DNA from: Porphyromonas sp.
GTDB taxonomy: Bacteria; Bacteroidota; Bacteroidia; Bacteroidales; Porphyromonadaceae
Assembly: GCA_030532365.1 (NCBI GenBank)
Contig: JAUNLH010000001.1
Location: forward strand, 33,082-97,081
Length of the DNA stretch: 64,000 bases
Direction of reading: 5' to 3'
Shown here: positions 42,879 through 52,912 of the stretch, one piece after another
How positions within the stretch are numbered: position 1 is the stretch's first letter
How the letters are laid out: each line of letters opens with the position of its first letter
Made by a program: the position numbers and the translations under genes
The notes under the pieces: generated by a model
Database searches by the model: none
Told to the model about the DNA's origin: nothing
Seen by the model: the letters and a program-made list of their open reading frames with translations, nothing else

Positions 42879-43418
42879 ATGCCATCTGTCATAGATAAAA
42901 AATTTGAGACTTTTTATAACACCTATGCACGCGATATGTACTGGGTGGCTATGGCTATCTGCAAGGATCCATTCTTGGCAGAGGAGGTAGTGCAAGACCT
43001 ATTTGTACAGCTATGGGAGCAGGAGGTGGATCTCGATAAGATCCGATCTCCCTACACCTACCTCACCACCCTCATACGCAATAAGATCTTTGACCTCATG
43101 CGGCATAAGTCGGTAGTGCAAAAGCACGAGCCACTGATACAGTATGAGATAGAGAGCAAAGAGCTGGAGGAGATGCCAGAAGAGGAGAAGGAGGAGATGC
43201 TGAGAAAAGCAAGGGAGCTAGTGAATAGCCTCCCCGAGGCGTGCCGTGAGATATTTCTCATGGCGGTCGTAGAGGGATTGAAGTACTCTGAGATAGCCGA
43301 GCGGAGAGGGATCTCCGTGAATACAGTGAAGACCCAACTGCGTATCGCACGACAAAAGATAGGCGATGAGAAGCTACTATCCATCGCACTCCTCCTAATC
43401 ATACACAACATTAGTTAG
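42879..43418 (+). CDS. ECF-type RNA polymerase sigma factor (PUL2)
   Basis: This alternative sigma factor is expected to turn on PUL2 when released by the FecR anti-sigma protein. The 179-residue product has region 2 at about 10-75 (FETFYNTYARDMYWVAMAI, then AEEVVQDLFVQLWE) and region 4 at about 120-170 (LPEACREIFLMAVVEGLKYSEIA with the HTH RRGISVNTVKTQL). It lies 84 bp upstream of fecR. Sigma, fecR and an STN-bearing susC in this order are the standard transport-linked relay of Bacteroidetes. Confidence 0.93.
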   Translation: MPSVIDKKFETFYNTYARDMYWVAMAICKDPFLAEEVVQDLFVQLWEQEVDLDKIRSPYTYLTTLIRNKIFDLMRHKSVVQKHEPLIQYEIESKELEEMPEEEKEEMLRKARELVNSLPEACREIFLMAVVEGLKYSEIAERRGISVNTVKTQLRIARQKIGDEKLLSIALLLIIHNIS

Positions 43419-43502
43419 GTTTTCTTTCACCCTTTTTTAATTCTCGATCGTCTAATAGATAGAACGCCCCAAAGGGCGCTCTCTAATACCATCGACCCAA
43501 CC

Positions 43503-44630
43503 ATGAACGACAAGCACAAGGATCAATCCGATTATACTAAGCACCTTCACTCTGTCTTAGCAGGCAGGGAAGAAGCTGACAAGAAGGATCTGGAGACCAT
43601 CGCAGAGATAGCAAAGCTCTCAGAGGCTCCGGACTTTGACGTGCAGCGTGGTTACTTGCGCCTGCGTGCTCAGCTGACCCTAAAAGCAGAGGAGCGCCGA
43701 CGCAGGAAGAGACGTACTAGGCACTATACCATCGGTGCTGTAGCTGCTGCAATCATAGGTGTGATGGTCACGATACTAGTACCTCGAAGCGGGGTACTCT
43801 TCAACCCCGGAACAAGTAGCATGATGGCTAAGCAGATCCAAGAGACCTACTTCCTACCCGACTCACTGGCAGGTGACCGTGATCTCGTGCTGGAGCGCGA
43901 AGACGGATCAAGGCTTTACCTCAAGATGGGCGATAAGGACAGCCTGAAGCTAAAGGACGTGGCACCCCTCTTTGCTGCCAAGGAGATGGTAACCATGATC
44001 GTCCCAGAGACCAGACGAGGCACCGTGGTTCTCGATGACGGCACAGTGGTGACCCTCAACTCTGTCTCCTCTCTTAGGATGCCTGTGACCTTCGGCAAGC
44101 ACCGATCTGTAGAGCTAAAGGAGGGAGAGGCGCTGATGGATGTGGCGCAAGACAAGAAGCGACCATTTACCGTAGATGTCGAGGAGATGAGGCTCGAAGT
44201 ACTAGGCACCACCTTTGATGTCTGCCTCTACCCTGAGCAACACCCCACCGCAGCTCTGATAGAGGGAAGTCTAAAGGTGACTGACAGACAAGGCAAGAGC
44301 GTAGTGCTTGCTCCTGGAGAGGAAGCTCTATACATGGGCGAAGAGGGAGGGCTCGTGCATCAGGCTTCAGATCTGGCAGTTAGGACGGCTTGGGTCAACG
44401 GCATCTTTATCTTTAAGCATCTGCCACTCTCATCTATCATGCAATACCTAGAGAGATGGTACGGATTCAACACGATCTACATGGATGACGCCTTTAAGCA
44501 GAACACCTACACCGGTGCTCTACGCAGGGAGTACAGCCGTGAATTTGTATTTGAACTACTTGAGACAACAACTGAATTAAAAATAAACAACAAACCAGAG
44601 GACCGCTACGTGGTGATGCAACACCGCTAA
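43503..44630 (+). CDS. FecR-family anti-sigma factor (PUL2)
   Basis: This inner-membrane protein holds the ECF sigma factor and releases it on a signal from the STN domain of the SusC transporter. The 375 residues form a cytoplasmic N-terminal part with an Arg/Lys-rich stop before one membrane helix (about 74-92). The periplasmic FecR domain lies at about 150-255 (TVVLDDGTVVTLNSVSSLRMP, LEVLGTTFDV). A C-terminal DUF4974 domain starts around 295 (FIFKHLPLSSIMQYLERWYG). Length and order are typical for the family. Confidence 0.92.
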   Translation: MNDKHKDQSDYTKHLHSVLAGREEADKKDLETIAEIAKLSEAPDFDVQRGYLRLRAQLTLKAEERRRRKRRTRHYTIGAVAAAIIGVMVTILVPRSGVLFNPGTSSMMAKQIQETYFLPDSLAGDRDLVLEREDGSRLYLKMGDKDSLKLKDVAPLFAAKEMVTMIVPETRRGTVVLDDGTVVTLNSVSSLRMPVTFGKHRSVELKEGEALMDVAQDKKRPFTVDVEEMRLEVLGTTFDVCLYPEQHPTAALIEGSLKVTDRQGKSVVLAPGEEALYMGEEGGLVHQASDLAVRTAWVNGIFIFKHLPLSSIMQYLERWYGFNTIYMDDAFKQNTYTGALRREYSREFVFELLETTTELKINNKPEDRYVVMQHR

Positions 44631-44676
44631 GTGCCTCACAAATAATTTATAACATTCCTATCATACATACCCTATT

Positions 44677-47600
44677 ATGAGTGAGAAATCATCCTTTAAC
44701 TACCTAGCGTCAAGGTTGGTACGGATCGCACTATCGCTATCGATCCTACTCACCGCTCCTGTATTTGGAGCAGCGCCTCGGACGGCCATTGCACAGAAAG
44801 GTGCTTCGATCACTATCCTACAGCCTAGTGGCACCATGGGATCAGTGATGAAAGCAGTAGAGCAGCAGACGGGTCTGCACTTCTTCTACAACGATCAAGA
44901 TGTCAACCCAGCTGAACCTATGAGTGTGCATGTAGAGCAAGGCTCTCTGGAAGAGGTCTTTACCGCTTTTCGTGAAAAGGGGCTTTCTTGCAAGGTCAGC
45001 AACGGACTCATCGTGCTGTCTCGCAACAACAATGCCCAGCAAGCCAATACTATAAATATCAAAGGTCAGGTAGTCGATAGTGACGGCTTCCCCGTGATCG
45101 CCGCAACCATCGTAGTGATGGGTGTAGAGGGGAAGGGAGCTGCAACAGACCTCGACGGTAACTTCTCCATCAACGGAATCCCAGCCGATGCGACCCTGAG
45201 GGTCAGCTATATCGGTATGATCACTCAGGAAGTACCCGTCAATGGTCAGACCTACCTTACCATCACTCTTCGTGAAGACTCAGAGCTACTCGACGAGGTA
45301 GTCGTTGTCGGCTATGGCGTACAGAAGAAGAGCGTAGTCACAGGAAGTATCGCCCAGGTCAGCGCTGATGATCTACTAGCCAAGAGCCCTGTCCGCATGG
45401 ACAATGCGCTTAAGGGGCTTGCAGCAGGTGTCAATGTCACCTCAGCATCAGGACAGCCTGGAGCACAGCCAAGGATCATCATCCGTGGTAATGGTACCAT
45501 CAACGACAACACCCCACTCTTCCTCGTGGACGGAATGCCTATCGAGGGTGGACTGGACTATCTGAACCCCAATGATATCCAGTCTATCGAAGTACTTAAG
45601 GATGCCGCATCTGCAGCCATCTATGGTTCGAGAGGTAGTAACGGTGTCATCCTCGTGACGACCAAGAAGGGCGCAGAGGGTGCTGCTGTGGTCAACTACA
45701 ACTTCTCTTACGGCTGGCAGAGCCCTTGGCACCACCGCGACCTCACGAGTGCTACAGACTATGCTATCCTGCAAAACGAGATGCGCCTTAACGCAGGTCA
45801 AGCACCTCTTTATGCCGATCCATACAATCTGAAAGACAACAACGGTGATCCCATCGTAGGCTTTGGCACAGACTGGCAAAGCCTGGTCTTTAACGAGAAT
45901 GCCCCAGTGATGAACCATGATGTCACTGTCAGCGGTGCATCGGAAAAGGTTAATTACTATGTATCTATTGGCTACTTCGAGCAAGATGGTATCGTAGGTG
46001 GTAACTACGGTCAATCGAACTATGATCGTCTGACGCTCAGGTCTAATACATCGTATGATGTCTTTGACAAGGTGAATGAGCGTAACTTCCTCAATAAGTT
46101 GACCCTCACCTCCAACCTCTCCTATGCCAAGATCAATAGCACAGGTATCGCAGAGAACACTGAGTACGGCTCGGTACTGGGTAGTGCCCTCTACCTTGCT
46201 CCGATCCTCAGCCCTACGGCTACCAACCCTGAGCTGATCGAGGCTATGGAGACAGCCTACGCTGGTCATGACCTCTTTAGAGACGAGAACGGTAACCCAT
46301 ACACCATCCCTGGGTTTGGTGGTGGATACCAAGAGATGAACAACCCATTAGCAGTCTTGCAGATACCACCCTCTAAGGGCTGGAGTCACAAGTTTGTAGC
46401 TAACTTCTCTCTTGCTCTAAATATCTGGGACAACCTGAAGTACAAGATCTCATTTAGCCCAGACCTATCATTTTGGGGTAATGATGGAGCAGTCACCTCA
46501 AAGTACTATCTATCAGGCAACAACAAGCAAACGCACACAAGCGCGAGCTCTTACAAGGCTCAGGGTATCACTTGGCTACTTGAGAACGTGCTCTCGTATG
46601 ACAAGAAGATCGATGAGCACAGCTTCAGCATACTCCTTGGACAGTCTGCTCAGAAGTCTAAGAACTCTGATCTGGGTGGCTCACGGTGGAACCTCGTGAA
46701 TGTCAATAAACCCTCTATTAACTATGCTACGGGTGATGTAATCGTCGATGCCGATGGCAATGCGACTGTACAGCACTCCGTATATGGTGGTCCATGGGCT
46801 GAGCACCGTCTGGCATCTGTCTTCGGAAGGCTTGACTACAACTATGCTGAGCGATACATCCTACAGCTCACCGTCCGTCGTGATGGTAGCTCTCGCTTCG
46901 GGGCTAACCACAAGTATGGTACATTCCCCTCTGCATCACTAGGTTGGAACATCGCCAACGAGCCCTACATGCAAGACATATTGCCATCATGGCTCTCCGC
47001 AGCTAAGCTGCGTATGAGCTGGGGTAAGAACGGTAACGAGCGCATCGGAGACTTCCGCTACACGGTCAACAATGCCATGGGCAATAACTACCTCTTTGGT
47101 AAGGTCACAAGCATGTCTATTGGCTCTAAGGCATCAGGACTGCCCAACCCAGATCTACGCTGGGAGGAAAGTGAGCAGACAGACATAGGTCTGGACCTAG
47201 GTATGCTGAATGGTGCACTGACCTTCTCTGTCGACTACTTCAACAAGAGGACCAATGGCATGATCATTGAGATGCCGATACCCGGATACGTGGGTGAGTC
47301 TGCTCCTCTCGATAACATCGGTAAGATGGAGAATAAGGGCTGGGAGTTTGAGCTTGGCTACAGGTGGAACATCTCGGACGCTACCTTCTCAGTAAAGGGT
47401 AATGCCTCTTACTTGCAGAATAAGCTGATCTACCTTGGTAATACCAGCGGCTATCTATCTTTCGATGGCGTACAGGGCATCCAAGGAGGAGCTGTCTCTC
47501 GTGCAGAGAACGGCAAGCCATTCCCATTCTACTACGGCTTCAAGACGGACGGTGTATTCCAGACCATAGATGAGGTAAATGCCTACACGAACGCTGATGG

Positions 47601-48186
47601 CTCTCTGATCCAGCCTAAGGCACGTCCTGGTGACGTACGCTTTGTGGATGTGGACGGGGACGGCGTGATCACTCCTGACGACCGCACAGACATTGGTAAC
47701 GGCACACCGAAGTGGACCTTTGGTCTTGACTTCAATGCTGCATGGAGAGGACTAGATCTCAACCTATTTTTCCAAGGTGTGAGCGGTGTAGACGTATTTG
47801 ATGCAACACACAGAAACGACGTGCTGGCAGGTAACTTCCCAACTTGGATGCTGGATCGCTGGACAGGACCCGGGACTTCCAATAAGTACCCTATACTCCG
47901 ACTCAACGACGATCTTAACTGGCAAGTTTCTGACCTCTATGTGTGTGATGGCTCATACCTACGACTCAAGAACATTCAGCTTGGATACACACTTCCTAAA
48001 GAGATCACAGAGAAAGCACTCATAAATCGCCTACGCATGTACGTAATGGCAGAGAACCTCTTTACCTGGACTAAGTATTGGGGATTTGACCCAGAGATCT
48101 CCTCTGGTGGCACCTCACTAGGTATTGACCGTGGTATCTACCCACAAGCGCGTACATTTACAGTTGGACTCAACCTTACTTTTTAA
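44677..48186 (+). CDS. STN-domain SusC-family TonB-dependent transporter (PUL2)
   Basis: This is an outer-membrane glycan importer that also signals. The 1169-residue product has a signal peptide (to about residue 40). An STN domain follows at about 45-112 (SVMKAVEQQTGLHFFYNDQD, VSNGLIVLSRN) and would contact FecR in the periplasm. A carboxypeptidase-D-like domain spans about 122-205, and EVVVVGYG marks the start of the plug. The barrel ends TFTVGLNLTF. The extra N-terminal STN sets it apart from the PUL1 SusC. It follows fecR by 46 bp and precedes susD by 21 bp. The genes downstream point to beta-glucan fragments as cargo. Confidence 0.94.
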   Translation: MSEKSSFNYLASRLVRIALSLSILLTAPVFGAAPRTAIAQKGASITILQPSGTMGSVMKAVEQQTGLHFFYNDQDVNPAEPMSVHVEQGSLEEVFTAFREKGLSCKVSNGLIVLSRNNNAQQANTINIKGQVVDSDGFPVIAATIVVMGVEGKGAATDLDGNFSINGIPADATLRVSYIGMITQEVPVNGQTYLTITLREDSELLDEVVVVGYGVQKKSVVTGSIAQVSADDLLAKSPVRMDNALKGLAAGVNVTSASGQPGAQPRIIIRGNGTINDNTPLFLVDGMPIEGGLDYLNPNDIQSIEVLKDAASAAIYGSRGSNGVILVTTKKGAEGAAVVNYNFSYGWQSPWHHRDLTSATDYAILQNEMRLNAGQAPLYADPYNLKDNNGDPIVGFGTDWQSLVFNENAPVMNHDVTVSGASEKVNYYVSIGYFEQDGIVGGNYGQSNYDRLTLRSNTSYDVFDKVNERNFLNKLTLTSNLSYAKINSTGIAENTEYGSVLGSALYLAPILSPTATNPELIEAMETAYAGHDLFRDENGNPYTIPGFGGGYQEMNNPLAVLQIPPSKGWSHKFVANFSLALNIWDNLKYKISFSPDLSFWGNDGAVTSKYYLSGNNKQTHTSASSYKAQGITWLLENVLSYDKKIDEHSFSILLGQSAQKSKNSDLGGSRWNLVNVNKPSINYATGDVIVDADGNATVQHSVYGGPWAEHRLASVFGRLDYNYAERYILQLTVRRDGSSRFGANHKYGTFPSASLGWNIANEPYMQDILPSWLSAAKLRMSWGKNGNERIGDFRYTVNNAMGNNYLFGKVTSMSIGSKASGLPNPDLRWEESEQTDIGLDLGMLNGALTFSVDYFNKRTNGMIIEMPIPGYVGESAPLDNIGKMENKGWEFELGYRWNISDATFSVKGNASYLQNKLIYLGNTSGYLSFDGVQGIQGGAVSRAENGKPFPFYYGFKTDGVFQTIDEVNAYTNADGSLIQPKARPGDVRFVDVDGDGVITPDDRTDIGNGTPKWTFGLDFNAAWRGLDLNLFFQGVSGVDVFDATHRNDVLAGNFPTWMLDRWTGPGTSNKYPILRLNDDLNWQVSDLYVCDGSYLRLKNIQLGYTLPKEITEKALINRLRMYVMAENLFTWTKYWGFDPEISSGGTSLGIDRGIYPQARTFTVGLNLTF

Positions 48187-48207
48187 CCCTGACCGCACTA
48201 TAGCAAT

Positions 48208-49737
48208 ATGAAAAAGAATATATCGATAACCTCGGTTATACTTCTGATTGCTCTCTTTCTGACCTCTTGTAACAAGGACTTTCTAGAAGTAGAGAACCCC
48301 AATGGTGAGAGCATAGAAGAGTATTATACCACTGATGCACACGTGCAGGAGGCTCTGACAGCCGCGTACGACCCCCTACACTGGCCAGACTGGGGTCTGG
48401 GGAGCTACAATAGCATCAATATCTGTAGCGAAATCATGTCGGACAACGTATGGGTAGGAGGAGCAAGTGCCGGTGATATGCTTAACTGGCACAAACTCGC
48501 TAATTATGACGGCGACAGCAATAACACACTCGGCTCTCTATGGACCATCGACTACAGTGGCATCAAGCGCTGCAATGATGTCCTACAGTATATCGAGTGG
48601 GCTAAAGATGATATCACAGAGAAAAACCAGAAGCTCTATGAGGCTCAAGCGAGACTCCTTAGAGTCTACTACTACAACATGCTCTGGCACTTCTTTGGTA
48701 ACATCCCCTTTTATCTTGAAAACCTGACACGCCCCTACCAGGCTGACCAACTATCAGCTGACAAGGTGTATGCTCAGCTGATCAAGGAGCTAGAGTCGGT
48801 GCTTGACTCAAATGTCTTACCAATGTATTGGACGGACAACTCTGCTACCGACAAGAACGTAGGTCGTGTATCTCAGGCTATGGGCTACATGCTCTATGCA
48901 GAGATGGTGATGTACCAGAATGACAAGGCACGCTATCCGAAGGCTCTAGATTACATGAAAAAGATCATTGCTGACGGCTACTATGGGCTGCTAGAGAACT
49001 TTGCAGCACTTTGGCTGGAGGAGAATGAGTGGAGCAAGGAGAGCATTTTCGAAATCAACTACAATGATGACAATAACCGAAGAGGATGGGGTAGCCCTCT
49101 TGCTGTCGGTGGTACCGTACTCCCAACACTTATCTCGCCCAACGGCTGGCAAGGCGGTATGGGTCTCAATGCTGGTGCTGACGGATGGGGCTTCATGCCG
49201 ATTAGGCTCGACACATATGCCATCTTCCAACCTGAGGACAAGCGTATCGAGGGGACCTTCTGGGATGCTCGCGGTATGGAGTACTCTGCCCGTTACCAAG
49301 ATACTGGACTTTGGCTCGCTAAGTATGTAGCTCAGAGTGACAATAATAAGGATGCTGGATTTGATAACAATCTCAACTACAACAACAACCTACGCATCTA
49401 CCGCTATGCTGAGACCCTGCTGAATGCTGCAGAGCTCTCACTGGAGGCTGGTGACATGGGGGCCGCTCTCCTCTACATCAATGAGGTAAGAGACCGCGCA
49501 GGACTTGATAAGCTAACGACGGTTACCCTTGACGATATCCTACTGGAGCGCCGCTACGAATTTGTCGGTGAGGGGAAGCGCTATTGGGATCTAGTACGTA
49601 CCGGTAAGGCTGCTACAGTACTTGTAGCAGAGGAGTACCGCACCAATAACTGGGCTCCTCACAATAGGTACATCCCAATACCACTTTCTGAGCTTGATAC
49701 CTCCCCCAACCTTGTCCAGAACGAGGGTTATAATTGA
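48208..49737 (+). CDS. SusD-family surface glycan-binding lipoprotein (PUL2)
   Basis: This substrate-binding lid partners the STN-SusC transporter. The 509-residue product has the lipobox LFLTSC (Cys21) followed by NKDFLEVENPNG. Helical TPR-like segments form the core. The C-terminal signature LLERRYEFVGEGKRYWDLVR and the ending IPIPLSELDTSPNLVQNEGY are typical. Several aromatic residues in the middle (HWPDWGLGSYNS, PNGWQGG, DGWGFMP) could form the sugar platform. It is followed after 53 bp by the second binding lipoprotein. Confidence 0.93.
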   Translation: MKKNISITSVILLIALFLTSCNKDFLEVENPNGESIEEYYTTDAHVQEALTAAYDPLHWPDWGLGSYNSINICSEIMSDNVWVGGASAGDMLNWHKLANYDGDSNNTLGSLWTIDYSGIKRCNDVLQYIEWAKDDITEKNQKLYEAQARLLRVYYYNMLWHFFGNIPFYLENLTRPYQADQLSADKVYAQLIKELESVLDSNVLPMYWTDNSATDKNVGRVSQAMGYMLYAEMVMYQNDKARYPKALDYMKKIIADGYYGLLENFAALWLEENEWSKESIFEINYNDDNNRRGWGSPLAVGGTVLPTLISPNGWQGGMGLNAGADGWGFMPIRLDTYAIFQPEDKRIEGTFWDARGMEYSARYQDTGLWLAKYVAQSDNNKDAGFDNNLNYNNNLRIYRYAETLLNAAELSLEAGDMGAALLYINEVRDRAGLDKLTTVTLDDILLERRYEFVGEGKRYWDLVRTGKAATVLVAEEYRTNNWAPHNRYIPIPLSELDTSPNLVQNEGYN

Positions 49738-49790
49738 TCAGGACTAACCACTGCCGTCACAGCGGTAGAAACCGACTAGAATTTAGAAAA

Positions 49791-51716
49791 ATGAAAAAGA
49801 TAACACAATATCTGGCAGCAGCTCTTCTTCTGGTTATTACCCTAATCTCCTGCTCACCAGAGAGGTTTGAGGGTGCAGTGCAGAGTGAGCTCCCGACCAT
49901 TAGTGGGGTAGACTTTACTCTGGAGGTAGACCAAGAAATTAACCAGATTACAGCCATCGCACCAGAGCTCAATGGGTTTTACCCCGTATGGATCATCAAC
50001 GAAGCGACCTACTCTACTCTGAGCACTGTCAACTGGTCGAATAAGACAGCTGGCACATACACCATCGAGCTATTCCTTGGTAACCGCAATGGTGTCTCAC
50101 AAGCATCAGTAAAGAAGACCTTCACCTTTGATAGGACGCTTGTCAACTGGGGCCCATACTATGATCGCCTCAATGGTAAGGAGTGGCGCATCATGTCGGA
50201 GGAGGCTGGGCACCTAGCATGTGGTACACCAGGAAGCTCAGGATCAGACTGGTGGAGCGCCATGCCTGAGGAGAAAGAAGAATTTGGCGTGTATGACGAC
50301 CGCATGGTCTTTACCTTTGGTAATAAGGGCGATGACAAGGGCACGTACACCTACCATCCCGGTGAAGGCGGTACGATGTACGTCAATAAGGACGCTGTGA
50401 CTGTCTTCCCAGACCAGAGGGGCAATCCGACAGCAGACTTCACTGTAATGGTAGAGACTCAGAAGACCACATTTACACTCGAGTCGGGCACTTGGGTAGA
50501 CTCTGAGGGGGAAGTTCAGGACTGCGTATATCTTGTGTTCCCAGCTGAGACACAGTTTCCATACATCTCAAATGATGAGATGTGGGCAAACCCACGACTC
50601 CGCATTGAGCACATCACTGCTAAGCGCATCGACCTCGTGTCGGACAATGGTAATATCGCATGGCACTACATCCTTTCTAGCGAAGAGCCTGGTAGTGGTG
50701 CAGATGAGGATATCTTTAAGGGATATACGTATGACAGCGAGTGCAACATGTGGCGTGGTATGACCTACACCATCGAGACCTACTTTGCCCCAGGATGGGT
50801 AGCCAACCCTGAAGGTGTGACGATCAAGTCGGAGGACAACAAAGAGTTTAACATCTCACTCCACGAAGCGACAGCCGACCAGTGGCAAGCTCAGGTGAAG
50901 CTGCTCACAGACCTCTCTACTAACGCTGCGACCTCTTATGACTTCTCTGCTCAGATTACAGCGACTGAAACCGTCAACGGAGCGACTGTAAAGCTCGTAA
51001 AGAGGGGTGATGATGGAGTCTTCTTCTTTGAGGAGCGCATTGATCTTGCAGCTAGCGAGACCTACTACCTCGTGAAAGACAACATGGCAGGTATAGACAT
51101 GGCTGAAGTATCTCTCGTATTTGACTTTGGTGGTGCTCCCGCAGGTACAGAGATACAAGTTTCAGAGGTCGTGCTAAAGGAGCACAATTGTGATGATGGT
51201 GCTGGACATCCTGTAGACAAGGCACCCTTAGAGTACGACACCGATGACAATGAGTGGAAGGCTGTCGATGAGGCAGAGATGGATCTTCACACTTTCTATG
51301 CCAATGCCGATTGGGCTCCATTACCCATCTCACCTGAAGTGGTAAGGACCGGAAGTGCCTACAGTATCTCTTTGCCACTCGCTACAGTACAACAGTGGCA
51401 GGCTCAGGTAGCCCTCCAGACTTATCTAAGCTGTAAGAAGGATGACATATACGACTTTGGATGCATTGTTAAGAGCAACGTGGACCTCCACAATGTGACC
51501 TTCAAGCTGGTGAAGCATGGTGGTGGCGATAACGACAATATCTTCTTCTTTGTCAATCAGTACGACTTTGCTGCTGATGAGGAGACTGTGATTAAGATCC
51601 TAGGATCTGTAGCACCAGACGATATGGAGCGCATCTCACTCTTCTTTGACTTCGGAGGCAACCCAGAGGAGACTCAGGTCACTATCAAGGATATTGTTTT
51701 CAGAAAAGTGAACTAA
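49791..51716 (+). CDS. Surface glycan-binding lipoprotein (SGBP) with two tandem beta-sandwich repeats
   Basis: This is a probable outer-surface glycan-binding protein of PUL2. The 641-residue product has the lipobox LITLISC (Cys21). A PKD/Ig-like domain lies at about 30-115, then a beta-rich middle segment (about 120-300, NGKEWRIMSEEAGHLACG). Two related modules of about 155 residues follow, at 312-465 and 481-641. The modules share TADQWQAQVKL / TVQQWQAQVAL, KLVKRGDDGVFFF / KLVKHGGGDN and SLVFDFGG / SLFFDFGG, so they arose by duplication; they resemble CBM4/9-type sandwiches. The ATG at 49791 begins the signal; the longer frame overlaps susD and is rejected. Confidence 0.82.
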   Translation: MKKITQYLAAALLLVITLISCSPERFEGAVQSELPTISGVDFTLEVDQEINQITAIAPELNGFYPVWIINEATYSTLSTVNWSNKTAGTYTIELFLGNRNGVSQASVKKTFTFDRTLVNWGPYYDRLNGKEWRIMSEEAGHLACGTPGSSGSDWWSAMPEEKEEFGVYDDRMVFTFGNKGDDKGTYTYHPGEGGTMYVNKDAVTVFPDQRGNPTADFTVMVETQKTTFTLESGTWVDSEGEVQDCVYLVFPAETQFPYISNDEMWANPRLRIEHITAKRIDLVSDNGNIAWHYILSSEEPGSGADEDIFKGYTYDSECNMWRGMTYTIETYFAPGWVANPEGVTIKSEDNKEFNISLHEATADQWQAQVKLLTDLSTNAATSYDFSAQITATETVNGATVKLVKRGDDGVFFFEERIDLAASETYYLVKDNMAGIDMAEVSLVFDFGGAPAGTEIQVSEVVLKEHNCDDGAGHPVDKAPLEYDTDDNEWKAVDEAEMDLHTFYANADWAPLPISPEVVRTGSAYSISLPLATVQQWQAQVALQTYLSCKKDDIYDFGCIVKSNVDLHNVTFKLVKHGGGDNDNIFFFVNQYDFAADEETVIKILGSVAPDDMERISLFFDFGGNPEETQVTIKDIVFRKVN

Positions 51717-51721
51717 TACTC

Positions 51722-51765
51722 AAGGGAGACGTGATCGCTATAGCAGGGGTGGTCGCGTCTCCCTT
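51722..51765 (+). terminator. Hairpin between the SGBP and GH16 genes of PUL2
   Basis: A perfect 10-bp stem (51722-51731 and 51756-51765) has a 24-nt loop and is followed by a short T-rich run. Like the hairpin in PUL1, it separates binding/transport genes from enzyme genes and may attenuate transcription. Confidence 0.55.
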
Positions 51766-51784
51766 ATCTTTAAGACAATAGACA

Positions 51785-52906
51785 ATGAAACGAAACATCA
51801 TCTTATGCCTATGTCTATGGCTATCAGTGATGGCTACTAGCTGCAATGGTGACAAAAATAGCGGCACGCAAGAGATGGCGGATCAGCTCTCCCTCTCCGC
51901 TGATGAGATCACACTTGACGGCAATGGTACCATGATGGAGGTCACGATCTCGGCAAATCATGAGTGGGGATCTACCTCATCAACCGACTGGCTAAGTATT
52001 GATCCCACCAACTCAGCTAAAGAGAAGGTAACAGCTCGGATATCAGCTAAGCCCAACCCTACTGAAGAGCCAAGATCTGGCGAAATTGTGATCATGGCTG
52101 GTACTGCCAGAAAGATAATTCAGGTCACTCAAGAAGGCGGTGCAGTAGATGAAAACGGGCCGAAAGCACCGGGGGGATATAAGCTTGCGTGGCACGACGA
52201 ATTTGACTCAGGTACAGAGCTAAACCCGGAACACTGGAGACATGAAGTACAAGGGTCAGGCTGGGTCAATAATGAACTTCAGAACTACGTAGATGGGGAG
52301 ATCAATGGACTTCGTGTCACGGAGATAAAGGGTGGCACACTGAGGATCACAGCCTTTAAGGAGGCAGGTAAAGTTTACTCCGGACGCGTATACGCCAATG
52401 AAAACACCGGATGGAGATATGGTATCTTCGAAGCTCGGATCAAGCTACCAAAGGGGAAGGGTACATGGCCAGCATTTTGGATGATGCCTAGCAACAATGA
52501 CTTCCGCACCAATCCCTGGCCCAAGTGCGGTGAGATAGACATCATGGAGGAGGTAGGATACAACCCCAACTTCACATCTTCGTCAGTCCACACCCAAAAG
52601 TACAACCACGTAGCTGGCACCCAAAAGACTGCGGAACGCAAGACCGAGGGAGCAGAGGGCGACTTCCACATCTATAGGTTGGAGTGGACGGAAGACTACA
52701 TCCAGACCTACATCGACGGCGAGCCACTCTTCCGATTTGACAACGATGGCGAGGGTAATGTCGACACGTGGCCCTTCAACAAGCCGTTCTACGTTATACT
52801 CAACCTCGCATGGGGTGGTGACTGGGGAGGCTCACGTGATGTAGACGAGTCCGCACTGCCTGTCACGATGGAGGTAGATTATGTGAGGGTTTACCAGAAA
52901 AAGTAA
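51785..52906 (+). CDS. GH16 endo-beta-glucanase (laminarinase-type) lipoprotein with BACON-like domain
   Basis: This is predicted to cut internal beta-1,3 (or mixed beta-1,3/1,4) glucan bonds at the cell surface. The 373-residue product has the lipobox SVMATSC (Cys20). A BACON-like Ig domain lies at about 35-117 (LSADEITLDGNG to IIQVTQEGG), then the GH16 jelly-roll at about 132-373. The catalytic motif EIDIMEE gives nucleophile Glu250, Asp252 and acid/base Glu255; the inserted Met is the laminarinase pattern. WPAFWMMP and the WGGDWGG loop also fit. It is 6 bp upstream of the GH5 gene. Confidence 0.92.
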   Translation: MKRNIILCLCLWLSVMATSCNGDKNSGTQEMADQLSLSADEITLDGNGTMMEVTISANHEWGSTSSTDWLSIDPTNSAKEKVTARISAKPNPTEEPRSGEIVIMAGTARKIIQVTQEGGAVDENGPKAPGGYKLAWHDEFDSGTELNPEHWRHEVQGSGWVNNELQNYVDGEINGLRVTEIKGGTLRITAFKEAGKVYSGRVYANENTGWRYGIFEARIKLPKGKGTWPAFWMMPSNNDFRTNPWPKCGEIDIMEEVGYNPNFTSSSVHTQKYNHVAGTQKTAERKTEGAEGDFHIYRLEWTEDYIQTYIDGEPLFRFDNDGEGNVDTWPFNKPFYVILNLAWGGDWGGSRDVDESALPVTMEVDYVRVYQKK

Positions 52907-52912
52907 GAGGTT

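Noticed and set aside
45448..46332. 294-residue open frame antisense to the PUL2 susC gene
   Set aside because: It is an overlap frame of a well-conserved gene; the composition is unusual and no domain is seen.
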